Positions 9,895 through 20,719 of a stretch of 64,000 nt of DNA are shown here, in pieces. The DNA comes from Piezodorus guildinii. Its lineage: Eukaryota > Arthropoda > Insecta > Hemiptera > Pentatomidae. A model generated the notes under the pieces. It had not been told where the DNA came from. It worked only from the letters and a program-made list of their open reading frames with translations, and made no database searches. The DNA lies in assembly GCA_023052935.1 (NCBI GenBank), contig CM041295.1, forward strand, positions 160,814,366-160,878,365, in the 5' to 3' direction. How positions within the stretch are numbered: the stretch's first letter is position 1; each line of letters begins with the position of its first letter. Both the position numbers and the translations under genes were made by a program.

Positions 9895-10508
9895 TTGGGT
9901 TGTGTCACATGAAATGTCCGTTTTCAAGGTAAAGGATAGTCTGTTGGAGACAAATCAGGAGAATATGGTGGGTGCAGAACAACTTCGTAGCCCAGTTGAG
10001 CTGCCGCTCAGTGAGATCATGAAGTACCCATGTATCGAGCTTTATTACTTTCCCAATACACTTTAAATGTCTGGAAACGGTAGATGCACTTGCATTTAGT
10101 TGTGCTGAGAGTCCTTTAACTGTTTGGTAGGGGTTTCCTCCTACTGTATGTTTGAGGACATCGTAGTCTATTACGGACGGAGGTCTTCCTCGGGGCAAGT
10201 TTTCCAAGTCGGTATCCCCAGCTGAAAACTTAACAAACCAACGGCAAATGGTCCGTTCATTAACACTCCCTTCCCCAAACGCCTTGCAAGTATTTCTAGC
10301 GGCCTCAGCTGCTGAATGGCCGAGTTTAAACTCGTACAAAAATATTACTCGAAAATCGCGTGTTTCCATGTTCATTTTTGGAGGTATACTAAAAAGTGGG
10401 TAATTGATTGGGAAGCTTATGTTTATAATAAAAAGGCGAAGGATTAGTATCTGTTTACTTTAAAATTCAGAAACTATAAAAACGGACATTTCATGTGAAA
10501 CAACCCAA
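9895..10508 (-). mobile_element. mariner element, internal deletion derivative
   Basis: Inverted termini start TTGGGTTGTGTCACATGAAA (9895) and, on the other end, TTGGGTTGTTTCACATGAAA (reading inward from 10508), matching for about 30 bases. Both sides are flanked by TA (9893-9894 and 10509-10510), the mariner target duplication. At 614 bases it is about half a full mariner. The missing part is the middle of the transposase gene. Confidence 0.92.
9905..10375 (-). pseudogene. mariner transposase, deleted (irritans-type)
   Basis: The product would bind the inverted termini and cut and paste the element at TA. The first ~125 residues are well kept. The N-terminal HTH region has FRVIFLYEFKLGHSAAEAAR, a GRPPS hook follows, and the second HTH has KGLSAQLNASASTVSRHLK and ends IGKVIKLDTWVLHDLTERQ. 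After that the gene jumps to the end of the catalytic domain. In a shifted frame one reads HPPYSPDLSPTDYPL, the region of the third catalytic Asp in the DD34D triad. The first two aspartates are lost, so it is inactive, though it could retain DNA binding. The start is the Met at 10375, close to the right terminus as usual. Similarity to SETMAR-type sequences supports the irritans group. Confidence 0.9.
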
Positions 10509-10510
10509 TA

Positions 10511-11340
10511 ATTGTCGCTAAATAAATTAACATTTATCCTTATTTAAGTTTTAATTTTTTTTTTTTTTTTTTTTACAGGTAAGTGCTGTTAACATTACGA
10601 ATTAGTGGTAACGCCGCATATTCAAAGCCTGAACAGCTGAAATAAAAAAAAAAAAAAAAAAAAAAGGAGGAAGAAAAACACAATTAGGACACTATGTACA
10701 GAAATGAACCTTTTGGTAAGCTATTAAAAACATAAAAAATTTCGTTTATCAGATTTCGATATATTTATTTCCTTTTTTTTCATTTATCTTATTTAATGTT
10801 ATAAAAAGTATGATATTTTTATGCTATGCATTTGATTATCAAAATTATAATAACCTTAAAGTATTGGACATTGAAAAAAAAAAAAAAAAAAAAGATCACA
10901 AACTATGAAACACAATCCCACTAACACCATTCTAAAATTATACGATAATCTCCAGTGGTCTTTGGACAAAAAGCTTAACCTTGAACCACATTTTCAATAA
11001 CGATAAGGCTTGTCCATCCTTTAATATTGGCGACTTCGTTTTACACCTGTCTAGAACCGGACAATAATAGTTTTTTTTTATTCTAAACTTTTTGTTTCTT
11101 GACGGATCAGAAGCTGCGAAGTGAGTAGTTTCGCTAATGAATTATAACACGAATTTCCTGCCTATAACCGCGACTTTATTTCGTTTTGAATTTTTTTTTT
11201 ATTTATTTTTTTTTTTTTTTTTATCATAGCAACTAAATGCTTAAATTCATCTATATGTTTAAATAAGTTGTGCAACAAAGGACGGAAATATGTTAACCAC
11301 TAATTAAATTGCGTGCGCTGGGTGTTGTGATGTACGGAAG
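10511..11340. other. A+T-rich stretch without genes
   Basis: Contains homopolymer runs (T at about 10556-10575, A at about 10645-10666 and 10874-10893, T near 11193-11222). Some may be old poly-A tails of LINEs but no flanking LINE sequence is recognisable. Nothing coding is seen. Confidence 0.5.
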
Positions 11341-11540
11341 AGGAGTAAGTTTTTGACAAGGGCATATGATTAGCAAGAATCAGTTCGATATGGTCAACTT
11401 TTGTGAATGGGGCTTTTGTGCCATTACGGGAAGGGAGGGAGAATCATTGTTTATTGTTGCCATTGCCTCGGAGATAATGCTTTTGTCATCTTATCACTCC
11501 ATTAGCATTCTCTCTTTCCTTATCAGGCAACCTCATTAAT
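11340..11540. other. Higher-complexity non-coding block
   Basis: Less A+T-rich than its surroundings, without repeats or long frames. It holds AATCATTGTTTATTGTTGCC, a Fox/Sox-like cluster. A conserved non-coding element is possible but is only inference. Confidence 0.2.
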
Positions 11541-11654
11541 TCCTAAAGTATTGAGAAATTCATTTACAATTTTGTTTGTTTGTTGGATTTAATGCGCTTA
11601 TGCAGCTCCAGAATGCAAATTAGCCCTAATCATCATTAGCTTTCAAGTTATACA

Positions 11655-11860
11655 ACATTAGATTTTTACTTTCACTTACTATGTATAGTATTGCGATCGT
11701 GAAAATTTTCGAATTCCAGTTTTCAACGGAAACACACATTTTAGGGTCCCCTGAGTCCAAATAACCAAGCCCCGAAAAATAGTGTGTGTGTGTGTGTGTG
11801 TGTGTTTTGTGTGTGTGTGTGTGTGTATGTGTGTGGTAACTCCCGGGCGGAAACGACAAC
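11655..11860 (+). mobile_element. GTAAGT-family repeat, copy b (left end with TG repeat)
   Basis: Begins TTTTACTTTCACTTAC, then has ATCGTGAAAATTTTCGAATT and GAGTCCAAATAACCAAG. It matches the outer end of the inverted copy at 48180-48330. A (TG)n tract at about 11785-11835 occupies the place where the family has short CA/TG runs. The 102-codon minus-strand frame across it is not a gene. Confidence 0.65.
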
Positions 11861-12360
11861 AGCATTAATTCTACAGTTTTTTTGAACTTGTCAGAAGTTT
11901 GGTTGCATCCGTCTCTCTTTGAAATCCTCAGCATTCCATTAGGAGCTGTGTCTTTTAGAACGTGTACTTGCTAATAATGCTCTAATATTTAAGGAAATAT
12001 ATATATATATATATATGATTATTTTTCATTTGACTCATGTTGGCCATTTATTATAAAATGACAACTTTCTGCGTTAAAAAAAATAAAAACTGTTTATCAA
12101 TGATTTTTGTGACGTTTTCGTAATTCTATAACAAAACATTTCCTGCTATATTTTAGACATATAATTAACATACATTTTGTTAAAGTAAATTATGAAGAAT
12201 GAGGGGATAACCTGAAATAACTTTTATGCCTTATTTGAAGAAGTTCAAATATCGTATTTAATAGTAATTGCATAGCCAAGAGACGGACTAAATGCAAACA
12301 AAGAAGTTAATACAGGACTTTGCTTACGTTTGGGGTCAATTATATTGCCCCAATAGATAA

Positions 12361-13120
12361 GTAAATTAACCGAATTTTCAACGAAAATACACGTTTCTGA
12401 GTCTCGTGTGGCCTAATACCCAAGTCTCTTTAAATAGGGTGTGTGTGCTTTTATGTTGAGTCTAGCTGTAAACCGAGAAATCATAAGAAAACGAAATTTC
12501 ATATAAGAGAGTATGTGGTTAGAATATCAGAGCAGCTTTTTCACGAAAACACGAAATGACTGTTTTAAATACACATTTCACACCTTGGACTCAAATACTA
12601 CCCATTTTTTTTTTCTTAAGATTCAGAAATAAGTTCTATTATGATCTAAAAAAAGCGTTGTTTAGCCTATTGAAATAATTTTACGAAACTCTGAATAATA
12701 ATTGAATATATTTCCAAAGGAACCTTCACAGGAAGCATGGATATGAATATTTTTGTCAATTTCTTAAATATGTAAGATTAAGACGATTTTACTTGTGTGT
12801 AGAACTTTGATTATCTTTCAAATGAAAAATTATAGTTTTTAAGGAAATGTTCAGTTTTTAAGTTATGCAAAAACCACTTAAAGGATGAATTATTTTTCCA
12901 AAAGTGGCCTTGTTGTACATCTAGACGGTAAGGCGAACCTCCAGGAAACATAGTGATAGCTTCACTATCATAGTAATTTTCGAGATACTGCGATTACCAC
13001 GAGAGTTAGTGAAATGGTACTTTAATTTATAAATATAGATGTTTATAATACCGTTGGAAAGCTAAAGATTGTATAATAAAATGTCTACTGGCGATCATAA
13101 GTGATTGTTATATATAATAA
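12361..13120 (+). mobile_element. GTAAGT-family repeat, copy c (diverged)
   Basis: Shows the family blocks in order: an ATTTTCAACGAAAATACACG start, the TCTCGTG...CCAAGTC segment, a GAAATTTCATATAAGAGAG segment, and near the end ATAATACCGTTGGAAAGCTA, which matches TATACTGTTGGAAACCTA in the copy at 28075-28906. No coding. Confidence 0.5.
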
Positions 13121-13192
13121 TTTCTATATTCATATTATTTTATCCAAAATAACTTTTTTCAACTTTTGTTAACTTTATTTAATTTTACATAA

Positions 13193-13441
13193 TTACTATC
13201 AGACCTATTTAGACCTTTGGGATTAAGCTATAGGGATCCACTAAACCATCAAACTCCTCTCGCATCCAATCCTTGCAATCCAAAATCCTACGTAAAATCC
13301 TTAATGCTCTTTACTTTGTAACTTATAAACTCATCCTTAGAGACCTGAATATCCTACCAGTTGCAGCCTTTGCCCGCAGTAGATACACTTCCTTTAATTT
13401 CAAACTACCAGCCCACTAAAACCCACTTTTCCGCAACCTCT
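13193..13441 (+). pseudogene. Jockey LINE ORF2 C-terminus, first part of a split copy
   Basis: In one frame with stops it reads ITIIRPI-TFGIKL, then GSTKPSNSSRIQSLQSKILR and KILNALYFVTYKLI. This is the conserved tail of Jockey ORF2 downstream of the RT domain. It is 5' truncated in the post-RT region. It continues after the insertion at 13966, the two parts being joined by the duplicated TTCCGCAACCTCT. Confidence 0.85.
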
Positions 13442-13965
13442 TTCTTCCTTCCTCGATGACACTACAACTCTTGAAGAATCAGGGCCACCTGCAACATAGT
13501 CCGTCAGTCCTATTTCTTCTGTGCGGTTGCTTTCCAATTGCGGAGTCCGCGGGTCGCCCGCCACACCATCAGCCCACCTTATTCGGGCTCTGCCAACTCT
13601 TCTTGATCCATAGATCTATTCTTTCAGGAGCTTTCTGGGTACTTCATCAGGCCCCATCCTGGCGATGTGTCCAGCCCATCTCAGCCCCCAGATCCTAATG
13701 AATTTACGACATCAGCTTCACCATGAACCTCTTAGATTTCCGCGTTGCGCGAAGTGCGCTGCCTCCATCTACCATTAATGTATACCGTCCCAAAGATCCT
13801 TCTCAGGATTCGTCTCTCAAAGTAGAGGAGGGCTTGCTCCTTTGTCTTTGGAATAGTCCAACTTTCGGAGCCGTATACTAGAACTGGCCTGATTAGCGTC
13901 TCATGGAGGAGGAGTCTAGGGGTTCGACTGCGGAGGTATTTTATAATTCGGAAGTAACTATAGCC
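13442..13965 (-). pseudogene. LINE C-terminal fragment inserted in the Jockey copy
   Basis: The minus strand encodes LIRPVLVYGSESWTIPKTKE, then ALLYFERRILRRIFGTVYIN and further downstream a poorly kept domain. This is the arrangement seen after the RT domain in arthropod RTE-like LINEs (Y-G-S/C-E-x-W, then ERRILRRIFG). It is 5' truncated and flanked by a 13-bp target duplication (13429-13441 and 13966-13978), so it entered after the Jockey copy. No intact frame remains. Confidence 0.8.
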
Positions 13966-14150
13966 TTCCGCAACCTCTCATTTATTATGTCCCGATAATC
14001 CTCCAGACGCCTGAACAGGCGATGGCTTTGAGACTTGATAATAGAATAGCTTAAAGTATTACCTAAATAATCACTGAAGTGTACCACTGTGTAGCTTCTT
14101 CACAGACTATTTCACGCTCTTAATTGTAATAACTCATTTTACTTGTATTT
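13966..14150 (+). pseudogene. Jockey LINE 3' end, second part of a split copy
   Basis: Continues the protein as RNLSFIMSR, then a SSRRLNRRWL segment equal to the usual PPRRLKRRWPRDLL end. The 3' UTR has TACCACTGTGTAGCTTCTTC, the counterpart of TACCACTGGGTAGTTCTTTC at 61910. Confidence 0.8.
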
Positions 14151-14236
14151 ATTGTATATGCATTTTTAAAAATCAATTATATATATATAAAGTTCTTATT
14201 TAATTTTATCTGTAAGGTCTGTGAAAAAGTTTAAAT

Positions 14237-15186
14237 TGGTCATAATTACTCCGAGAGATTTGAGGTGCGATTGGGTTTGAAACAGGGTGACTCCCTTTCG
14301 CCTGTTTTATTTAATATATCATTAGAATATGTCATAGAAAAAGTGACGTGTACCGAGAAAGGTTTAAATATGGGTGACAAGATTCCGGTTTTGGGGTATG
14401 CTGATGATTTGGTACTGCTAGGCGAAGACACGGAAACCATACAACTAAATACAAGTGTGTTAATAAAAACCGGTAAAGAAATAGGACTCGAAATAAATAC
14501 CGATACGACGAAATATATGATTAGTTGAAAGAAATGTTGTCTTGATGATATTAATATTTCAGGTCATACTTTTGAACACGTAGAGAAATTCAAGTATTTA
14601 GGTTCAATGATAACAAGAAAAAATGAAATCCAGGAAGAAATAAAGTCCCGTTAAAGATGGGAAATGCGAGTTATTATACAGTTGCTAAGTTACTTAGCTC
14701 GCGGATTCTTTCTAAAAACTTAAAGGTTAGAATTTATAAAACTATTATTCTTCCGACGGTTCTTTACGGATGTGAAACGTGGCCCCTTACTTTGAAGGAT
14801 GAACTTAACGTATTCGAAAATAAGGTACTGCGTAAAATATTTGGTCCGAAGAGAGATGAGGCCGCTGGGGAGTTTAGAAGGTTGCACAACGCGGAATTGC
14901 GGAGTTTGTACCCTGTGAATATAATTGAGTTGATAGCATCGCGGAGACTCAAATGGGCGAGTAAAGTTGTTGGGCTCGGTGAGGATCGGATTCTGAGAAA
15001 GTCGGTATTTGCTGATCCGACTGATAGGCTTCCGAAAGGTAGGTCAAAGCGTTGATGGGTGAATTGCGTTAAGGCTGATCTCGGGGGCTTGGGCTTGAAC
15101 AGTCTGTGCAGGCGGAGTTTGGTGGTATCGGTATCGCACCTTCGGGTTCGGTAAGCCTATTATTATATGATTATTATTATTATTTA
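14237..15186 (+). pseudogene. RTE LINE copy 2, 5' truncated
   Basis: Begins inside the RT gene at GGTCATAATTACTCCGAGAG, the position equal to 3651 in the first copy. It has GLKQGDSLSPVLFN and YADDLVLLG, then a stop at 14526. After a frame change near 14655 it continues as SYYTVAKLLSSRILSKNLKV and CETWPLTLKDELNVFENKVL, with stops near 15053. It ends with the tetraloop hairpin (one mismatch) and an (ATT)n tail at about 15150-15186, the usual RTE-type 3' end. It is close to the first copy in sequence, so both stem from one young subfamily. Not functional. Confidence 0.9.
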
Positions 15187-15189
15187 GGT

Positions 15190-15480
15190 CAGTGAAAATC
15201 GTACTTTTGGCGCACTAGATTATTTCTTTTGTACATTGCGAGGTAAGGTGTAAGGATATTTGCTGTGTATCCTGCAACTGTTTTAATATTAAGTGTTACC
15301 TTAGATGTAATTCAACCCCACTTTGTAGAGTGTAGGGTGCTAATTATTAAGGTTGCCCTAAGGAAATGTTACTATCGTGAAATATAACCTTATCGACTTG
15401 GAGATAAAGGAAGGGCGGTGAGTTTAGTAGAACAGCTGCCACTTTTAACATGGAAATGAGGGCATGAGGCAAGAGATTGA
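15190..15480. other. No feature recognised
   Basis: Unique-looking sequence without frames or repeats that I can relate to others. Confidence 0.4.
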
Positions 15481-15890
15481 ACTACTAATAAATGTGGATT
15501 TCTTAAGTGCTAGCCCAAGTCTCATCTAATAAGCTCCCCCCAACCTCTTATAAAAACATCACATTTTCTAATCCATATCTTGAATGGTTCATTGCGGAAC
15601 CCTCAATAATTAAAATGCTAATTCTCCATCCGCTCCCGGGATTAGAGCTAATAGCAGCCCTCTTGGCCTTTTTAAAATGATTTTTCGCCAAGGAGGGTGG
15701 CTCCAGGGGGGGCTGGAGAGGCCTAGAGCCCTGGAGAAGCTCTATATTGCTGCCTGATTTAATATCCTACTCAGTGACAACGCTCCTTCTGCCCCTGGGT
15801 GAGCATCTGTTTCCTTCATTGATACATTTCAATCGGCCACCCTCACTAAGGCCATCTTATTTCATTTCTATCTCAGGGATTTTTTTTTTT
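15480..15890. other. G+C-richer non-coding block
   Basis: Distinctly less A+T-rich than the window and free of recognisable repeats. It has homeodomain-like TAATTAAAATGCTAATTC and GGATTAGAGCTAATAG. No frame is convincing. Candidate regulatory or conserved non-coding DNA; inference only. Confidence 0.25.
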
Positions 15891-16235
15891 TTTTTGCAAT
15901 AATTTTTATAAAAATACTTTTCACGGAGGGGCAACTCATTTCTGATATTTTAAATACATTATTCGGTTAATAAATATAATTCAGACTGGAGTTTTTGATA
16001 ATAGAAAAAATATATTAATAAATGCATGATATTAAAATAGCTTATGAAATAACTACTCATTGACAGCACTTTAGTGACTATTTTAAGTAATAAGGATTAT
16101 TTTTTTTCTTTAACTATTTCATTTATTTATTGAAAAATAGTACGATTAAGATTTAGCAATAAGTATTAAGGTAAGAAGCCATTTATTCTACATGTACAAA
16201 AAAAAATTAAAATAATATTTTCCATATTTATTCCT

Positions 16236-16392
16236 ATAATAATAATAGGCTTAGCGAACCCGAAGCTTGGATGCCGACTCTAATAAATGTTACTTACACT
16301 ATTTATTTATTTATTAGATTGAATCAAGGATGACCGCGCAAGCCCAAGCACCCGAGATTCTCCCTACTACAAAACAATCCTCCCTTTTGCAA
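16236..16392 (-). mobile_element. RTE LINE 3' terminal fragment
   Basis: The minus strand has GGAGGATTGTTTTG, then GGGTGCTTGGGCTTG, and the terminal CTTCGGGTTCGCTAAGCC followed by (TAT)n. It corresponds to about 4480-4605 of the first RTE copy, with a small insertion of TTTA repeats. The hairpin is degraded here. Confidence 0.75.
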
Positions 16393-17508
16393 TGTTTCGA
16401 GGCCTTGCCTCATATTTAGGTTTATCACTTTACATATAATAATATTAATGTATTAAACCACAAAAAATTCATGTATATATATATATATAATATTTATATA
16501 TATATATAATATATTATATATATAAAATAATATATTATTAATATAATATATATATATATAATCGACATATTCCTCCTAATATTATGTTTCCGTTAAATAT
16601 TTATCACTGTAACCAACAAATAATACTGAAATTATATAATACTGAGAACAAATTGATATTGATTTAATACATTAATATGATATATATTAATTAATGCGGA
16701 TTCTTACTGTCAATTAGCCGTGCAAGGAAGTAATTAACCCTGCAGCCAGTTTGTTTTTCCGAACTTCGAGTTGATTACCCCAAAGCTGAAATAACAGAAT
16801 AAATTAATTATCCTGCTGTAGCCAACTTCGAACCTAGGACACGGAGAGCAGCTGTCCCGTGCCGAATCCACCGAAAAACGCAGCTCCTTTAATAACTCAA
16901 ATTTCAAAATTATTTATATTCTTTTTTTTTCTATTATATTATTTGGTTTTCTTTCTAATGAGTTACTATCCTCTCCATTCGTATGGTTTCTCGGATGAAT
17001 AAAGACTTGAACACTGGGCGATGTAGGCTGGCGGTGGAGCGTACTCGCTGATGGATACAAGGACCGGCCGAAAAACCTGCGGATGCTCAGAAGGAGGAGA
17101 TGAGAGCAATCTGCTAAGTGAGGAGCCATATAAATATTTTGTGCTCTTCCCCGAGGTCCCCATTCCAGCTCCGGCAATCTCTTAGCCATCGTCTTCTCCT
17201 CATGTTCGTATTTAATTTACGTACTCTTACTACATTCACTCAAAGAGTCTTGTGCTTCGGCTATCCTCGAATCATCTCAGAGAGACCTTTTTCGCTTACT
17301 TAAAAGCTTTTGTGAAGTTCAAAGTTCAACGAGATTCACAAATGCTTGCATAACCTTTAATCTGGAACGGTTAAGGTGTATTTATTTTATTACGTCTCAG
17401 TCTGTATTCAACGGAGAATTAACAATATTATAGTATTGGCTATTAAGAATGCCCATATGAGAGTCCTAACAAATAGTAAGGATTTACTAGGATTAGTACT
17501 GTACTTGG
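16393..17508. other. Mixed non-coding DNA with (TA)n
   Basis: A (TA)n-like cluster lies at 16470-16562. 16900-17290 is more complex, contains a CATATAAATATT TATA-like box at about 17128, and has open frames on both strands (91 and 61 codons) with no family resemblance. I cannot support a gene here. Confidence 0.3.
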
Positions 17509-17514
17509 CCAAAT

Positions 17515-17516
<2 letters not shown>

Positions 17517-17570
<54 letters not shown>

Positions 17571-17758
17571 TCCATATACAATTACAATCAGTCCAATTTA
17601 AATAGTAATAAAGTACAACATTCACACAACATATACAAAATAATAAATTTATAAAATAACAATACAATATACATATATAGAAAACAGAATCAATAAGAAT
17701 ATATACAAAAGTCACCCATACCTATATACAATTCTCAAGCATACAGCACGTGAGTGGA
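17517..17758 (-). mobile_element. Solo Jockey 3' UTR with 51-base poly-A
   Basis: On the minus strand, 190 bases matching the 3' UTR of the Jockey copy at 29870-30060 (CCACTCACGTGCTGT, GGTATGAGTGACTTTTGTAT) are followed by an uninterrupted A51. CCAAAT occurs at 17509 and 17760 on the two sides, a possible short target duplication. Such short 5'-truncated copies carry no protein. Confidence 0.8.
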
Positions 17759-17814
17759 ACCAAATGTGTATTTCCGTTTTATATTTTCCTTACTATATCT
17801 TTATATCATTTGTA

Positions 17815-17985
17815 AAATAAGTTGGTGTGCGTTTTTCAACATTTCAATTAAATCCTCTCTCTGTGTTATAAAATAGTTTTTATTTGGTCAATAATGCTTA
17901 CATTTTATAAAAAGGGATTAGTTAAGGTGCTTTTGTGCATAATTTTCAACCGAGATTCCTTATCTTTAAGTGGTATTTAGCTTGC
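17815..17985. repeat. Dispersed repeat, copy 1
   Basis: Shares GCGTTTTTCAA, TTCAATTAAATCCTCTCT and GGGATTAGTTAAGGTGCTTT with 30715-30850 in the same order. Its nature is unknown. Confidence 0.6.
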
Positions 17986-18347
17986 TTGAAATGGAAGAGA
18001 AAAAATATTTATTTTCGTGATTTAATGATTATTTAGTTCCGAAAAGAAAAATCCGCTGCACAGGCGGTTAGCAAAAGTTTATAAGAGTGTATGGTGATAA
18101 TACCTTTGAAAAAAAAAAACCCGCCCGTAAGTGGATTTCTCGGAGTTGGATTTTTCGAAAGTTTTGAGTTGAAAGACGCATAGGGATCAGTCGTCCTTAA
18201 ACTCCTGATGATGACTGAATTATAAAATTTGGCAGACCTGAAAGATGGCAGCATGTAATAGATATTGAGTGATTTCTTATAATGGTCTATATCTATTAAT
18301 TGCAATTAATTTAAAATGATATAAATGCGCGCACGCGTGTGTGTATT

Positions 18348-18429
18348 GAAGGTAGAAATCGACCTTGAAAAACAGGTTGGAGAGTTACTTGAAGGTAGAA
18401 ATCGACTTGAAACAGTTGGAGAGTTACTT
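18348..18429. repeat. Two-copy tandem repeat of about 40 bp
   Basis: GAAGGTAGAAATCGAC...GGAGAGTTACTT occurs twice directly adjacent (43 and 39 bases). Confidence 0.85.
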
Positions 18430-18943
18430 GTCTATTCCGTACCATGATGCGATTATGGTAAACACCTAACCGATGATTTCCCTATAGAAAATATTCAGGG
18501 AATATCGCAAATCTATCGGAGGCTAATCGATCTGGGTAACCACTGCTTCTCAACACTAGAAAAAAAGTTATGGCGATCAAAAGTATCGCGATAAAGTTGC
18601 CCCGAGAGAAAACTTAAAAATAACTTAAGACCTCATACGACGGAAGTTGAGAGGAATTGCCATCTCGGGACCCGGTCATAAATATTTATCAAAACTTCAC
18701 TGAGTAGGAATTATTTATATTTATCTGGACCAAGTCGGTGGTGACAGGAGGCTATCCCCCCCATCTTCTCTCCCCCCCCCACGGCCCTCAGCCCCTCCTC
18801 TTCCAAACAATATCCCCTTTTAACCACATCTTATTAGTACTTACTTAGATCTTCACACTTATTGCGAAAACATTCTCCGGTCTAAATCAATAAATTACTT
18901 AGGAATAACACTAGAGAAAACAACAAAAAATGTATCCAAAAAA

Positions 18944-19140
18944 TCTATACTAATATTATAAAGTTTAAGAGTTTGTTTGTTTTTTTGAACGCGCTAATCT
19001 CAAAAACTAGTGGTTCAAATTGAGAAATTATTTTTGTGTTGGATATCCATTTATCGAGGAAGGCTATAGGTTATATAGCATCACGCTGCGACCAATAGGA
19101 GTGAAGAATCTGTGGAAAAAACGGAGGAAATTGTTATAGC
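18944..19140 (+). mobile_element. Helitron-like 5' terminus
   Basis: Starts TCTATACTAATATTATAA after an A, then TTGTTTGTTTTTTTGAACG, CGCTAATCTCAAAAACTAG and a TTTATCGAGGAAGGCTATAG block. This terminus and these blocks are, as far as I recall, widespread in insect genomes, and I associate them with Helitrons (5' TC, insertion next to A). No Rep/helicase frame and no certain CTRR 3' end are seen. Confidence 0.45.
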
Positions 19141-19281
19141 ATCCCAATGATTCCAAATGATTTACCATTAAATTTTAAAATAATATGATTTCCCGTTGAA
19201 TTATATTTTGTCGTAACAATTAATAAATCACAGGGGATAGGAATCGATTTACGTCAAGAATGCTTTTCACACTGCCAACTA

Positions 19282-19769
19282 CAGTGAATGTTATAAGTAT
19301 TCGGAATTCCTATTTCTTTTCATTTAATAATTATATTTCACAACTATTAATTTATATAATCCTTTTTAATTCACAAATCTTTAAAAGAGACTTTCATAAA
19401 GCAAAATCACGAACCAGATAACCAAAATGTTTATTTTATGTATCATTTAGTGTCAAAAGTATTCGGAAATCGTTTTGTAGTTTAAATCGGAAATCCTGTT
19501 GTTTAATGGTTTCAAATGATCAAATTCCCACTAAATTCCATATCGGAAACCACTTGATTCCGAATACTTTTGACACTTCTATTTTCATATTTTTCTTAAA
19601 AAAACCGTTAAATATAAAATTACTATTGTCGTGATTTTTGGGTTCGTCTAATGTATGCCTTCCTCTTAACATGATAAAGTGAGTAACAACTCTTTAAAAA
19701 CAGAAATAATAACTCAAAAGCAAGTAAATTACATAATGATAGTGAATTCCGAATACTTTCAAAGGCACT
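19282..19769. mobile_element. Tc1/mariner-like miniature element, outer
   Basis: Left end TACAGTGAATGTTATAAGTATTCGG; right end, inverted, AGTGCCTTTGAAAGTATTCGGAATTC (read inward). The common part AAGTATTCGGAATTC is characteristic of Tc1-like termini, and TA lies at both borders. It is interrupted by a second, smaller element of similar termini. Confidence 0.5.
19449..19577. mobile_element. Tc1/mariner-like miniature element, inner
   Basis: AGTGTCAAAAGTATTCGGAA at the left and its inverse TTCCGAATACTTTTGACACT at the right enclose 129 bases. It lies inside the element 19282-19769 and has a related terminus. Confidence 0.7.
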
Positions 19770-20074
19770 ATATATAGCATTGTCAAGATCGGGTTGCGGA
19801 GGAAATCAGTACGTTCTTCTGCCACAAGAGAATACAATTAAAAATATCATTTACGAAGAAGTTCTTTGAAATATATTTTTTTGAAAACTGCTAAATCCCG
19901 ATCATAATTACAGAAAGTCGCTAGTCACAGCTAGTGTTAACATATTTTAATGAGAAATCCAGATTAAGCATTCCGAACAAGCTCTTACTCAATAAAACAG
20001 TCATTCGTGCTCAGATCTACATGTATTATGCCTCTTTCGTCTGGAGCTCGACGTGTAGTATTAATAACGAAGAA

Positions 20075-20540
20075 TCTGGTGCGGGCGTCACACGTCTTTC
20101 ACATACCTCCGTAGTTAAAATCGATCAAAGAATTTTCAAATACAGCTAGAGATGAAAATGAGTAAACCCAATAAAGAATTAAATAAATTGAATTTCTAAA
20201 GAAACATGTGTTTTATTAAAAATTCTATTGTATTGTTATTTAAAACAATCAGTTAGTTTTATCGGATTTTTATCACTCTTTATCAAATTTTACAAGCGTA
20301 TGTAAAATATAATATTTTGTCTACAATCTTTAACTTTCCGACCGTATGTGTATATTAATTTCCTTATGTTCAAAAGCAAAAAAAATTGCATTATTTTTTT
20401 CAGTTTTTTTTCTTTAGTAGTCAGTCAAATTCGTTCAACTTATATATTTACTTGTATTTCATCAATGATGACAAGACGATACGGTTATTTTTATATAATA
20501 TACAAAATTAAATGTACTTCGGGTTCAAAACCTTAATTCT
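20075..20540 (-). mobile_element. GTAAGT-family repeat, copy d
   Basis: Begins TCTGGTGCGGGCGTCACACG with TTTCACATACCTCCGTAG and continues in parallel with 47430-47870 (AAACATGTGTTTTATTAAA, CAATCAGTTAG, TTATCGG). It is truncated at its far end. No coding. Confidence 0.65.
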
Positions 20541-20719
20541 CTTTAGGATTTTTTAATGGAAGTAAAAAATTCATAGTTATGCCGTTCTCCGGAGGGGAAG
20601 TAAAAAGGTGGTTCCGAGCCTGTGCGATGTCATGTACTAGTTGAGGATCCTTATCCTAATTAATGCTAGTCACTATGCCACGGGTGACCCTTATACGAAG
20701 AATGGAACGGTTTTTAAAA

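Noticed and set aside
11626..11934. 102-codon minus frame
   Set aside because: Runs through a (TG)n tract (HTHTHT) within a dispersed repeat.
16914..17189. 91-codon minus frame beginning MAKRLPELEWGPRGR with a TATA-like box nearby
   Set aside because: The TATA-like word lies inside the frame and no family resemblance or intron signals could be seen.
17517..17567. Poly-F frame across the T51 tract
   Set aside because: Reverse complement of a LINE poly-A tail.
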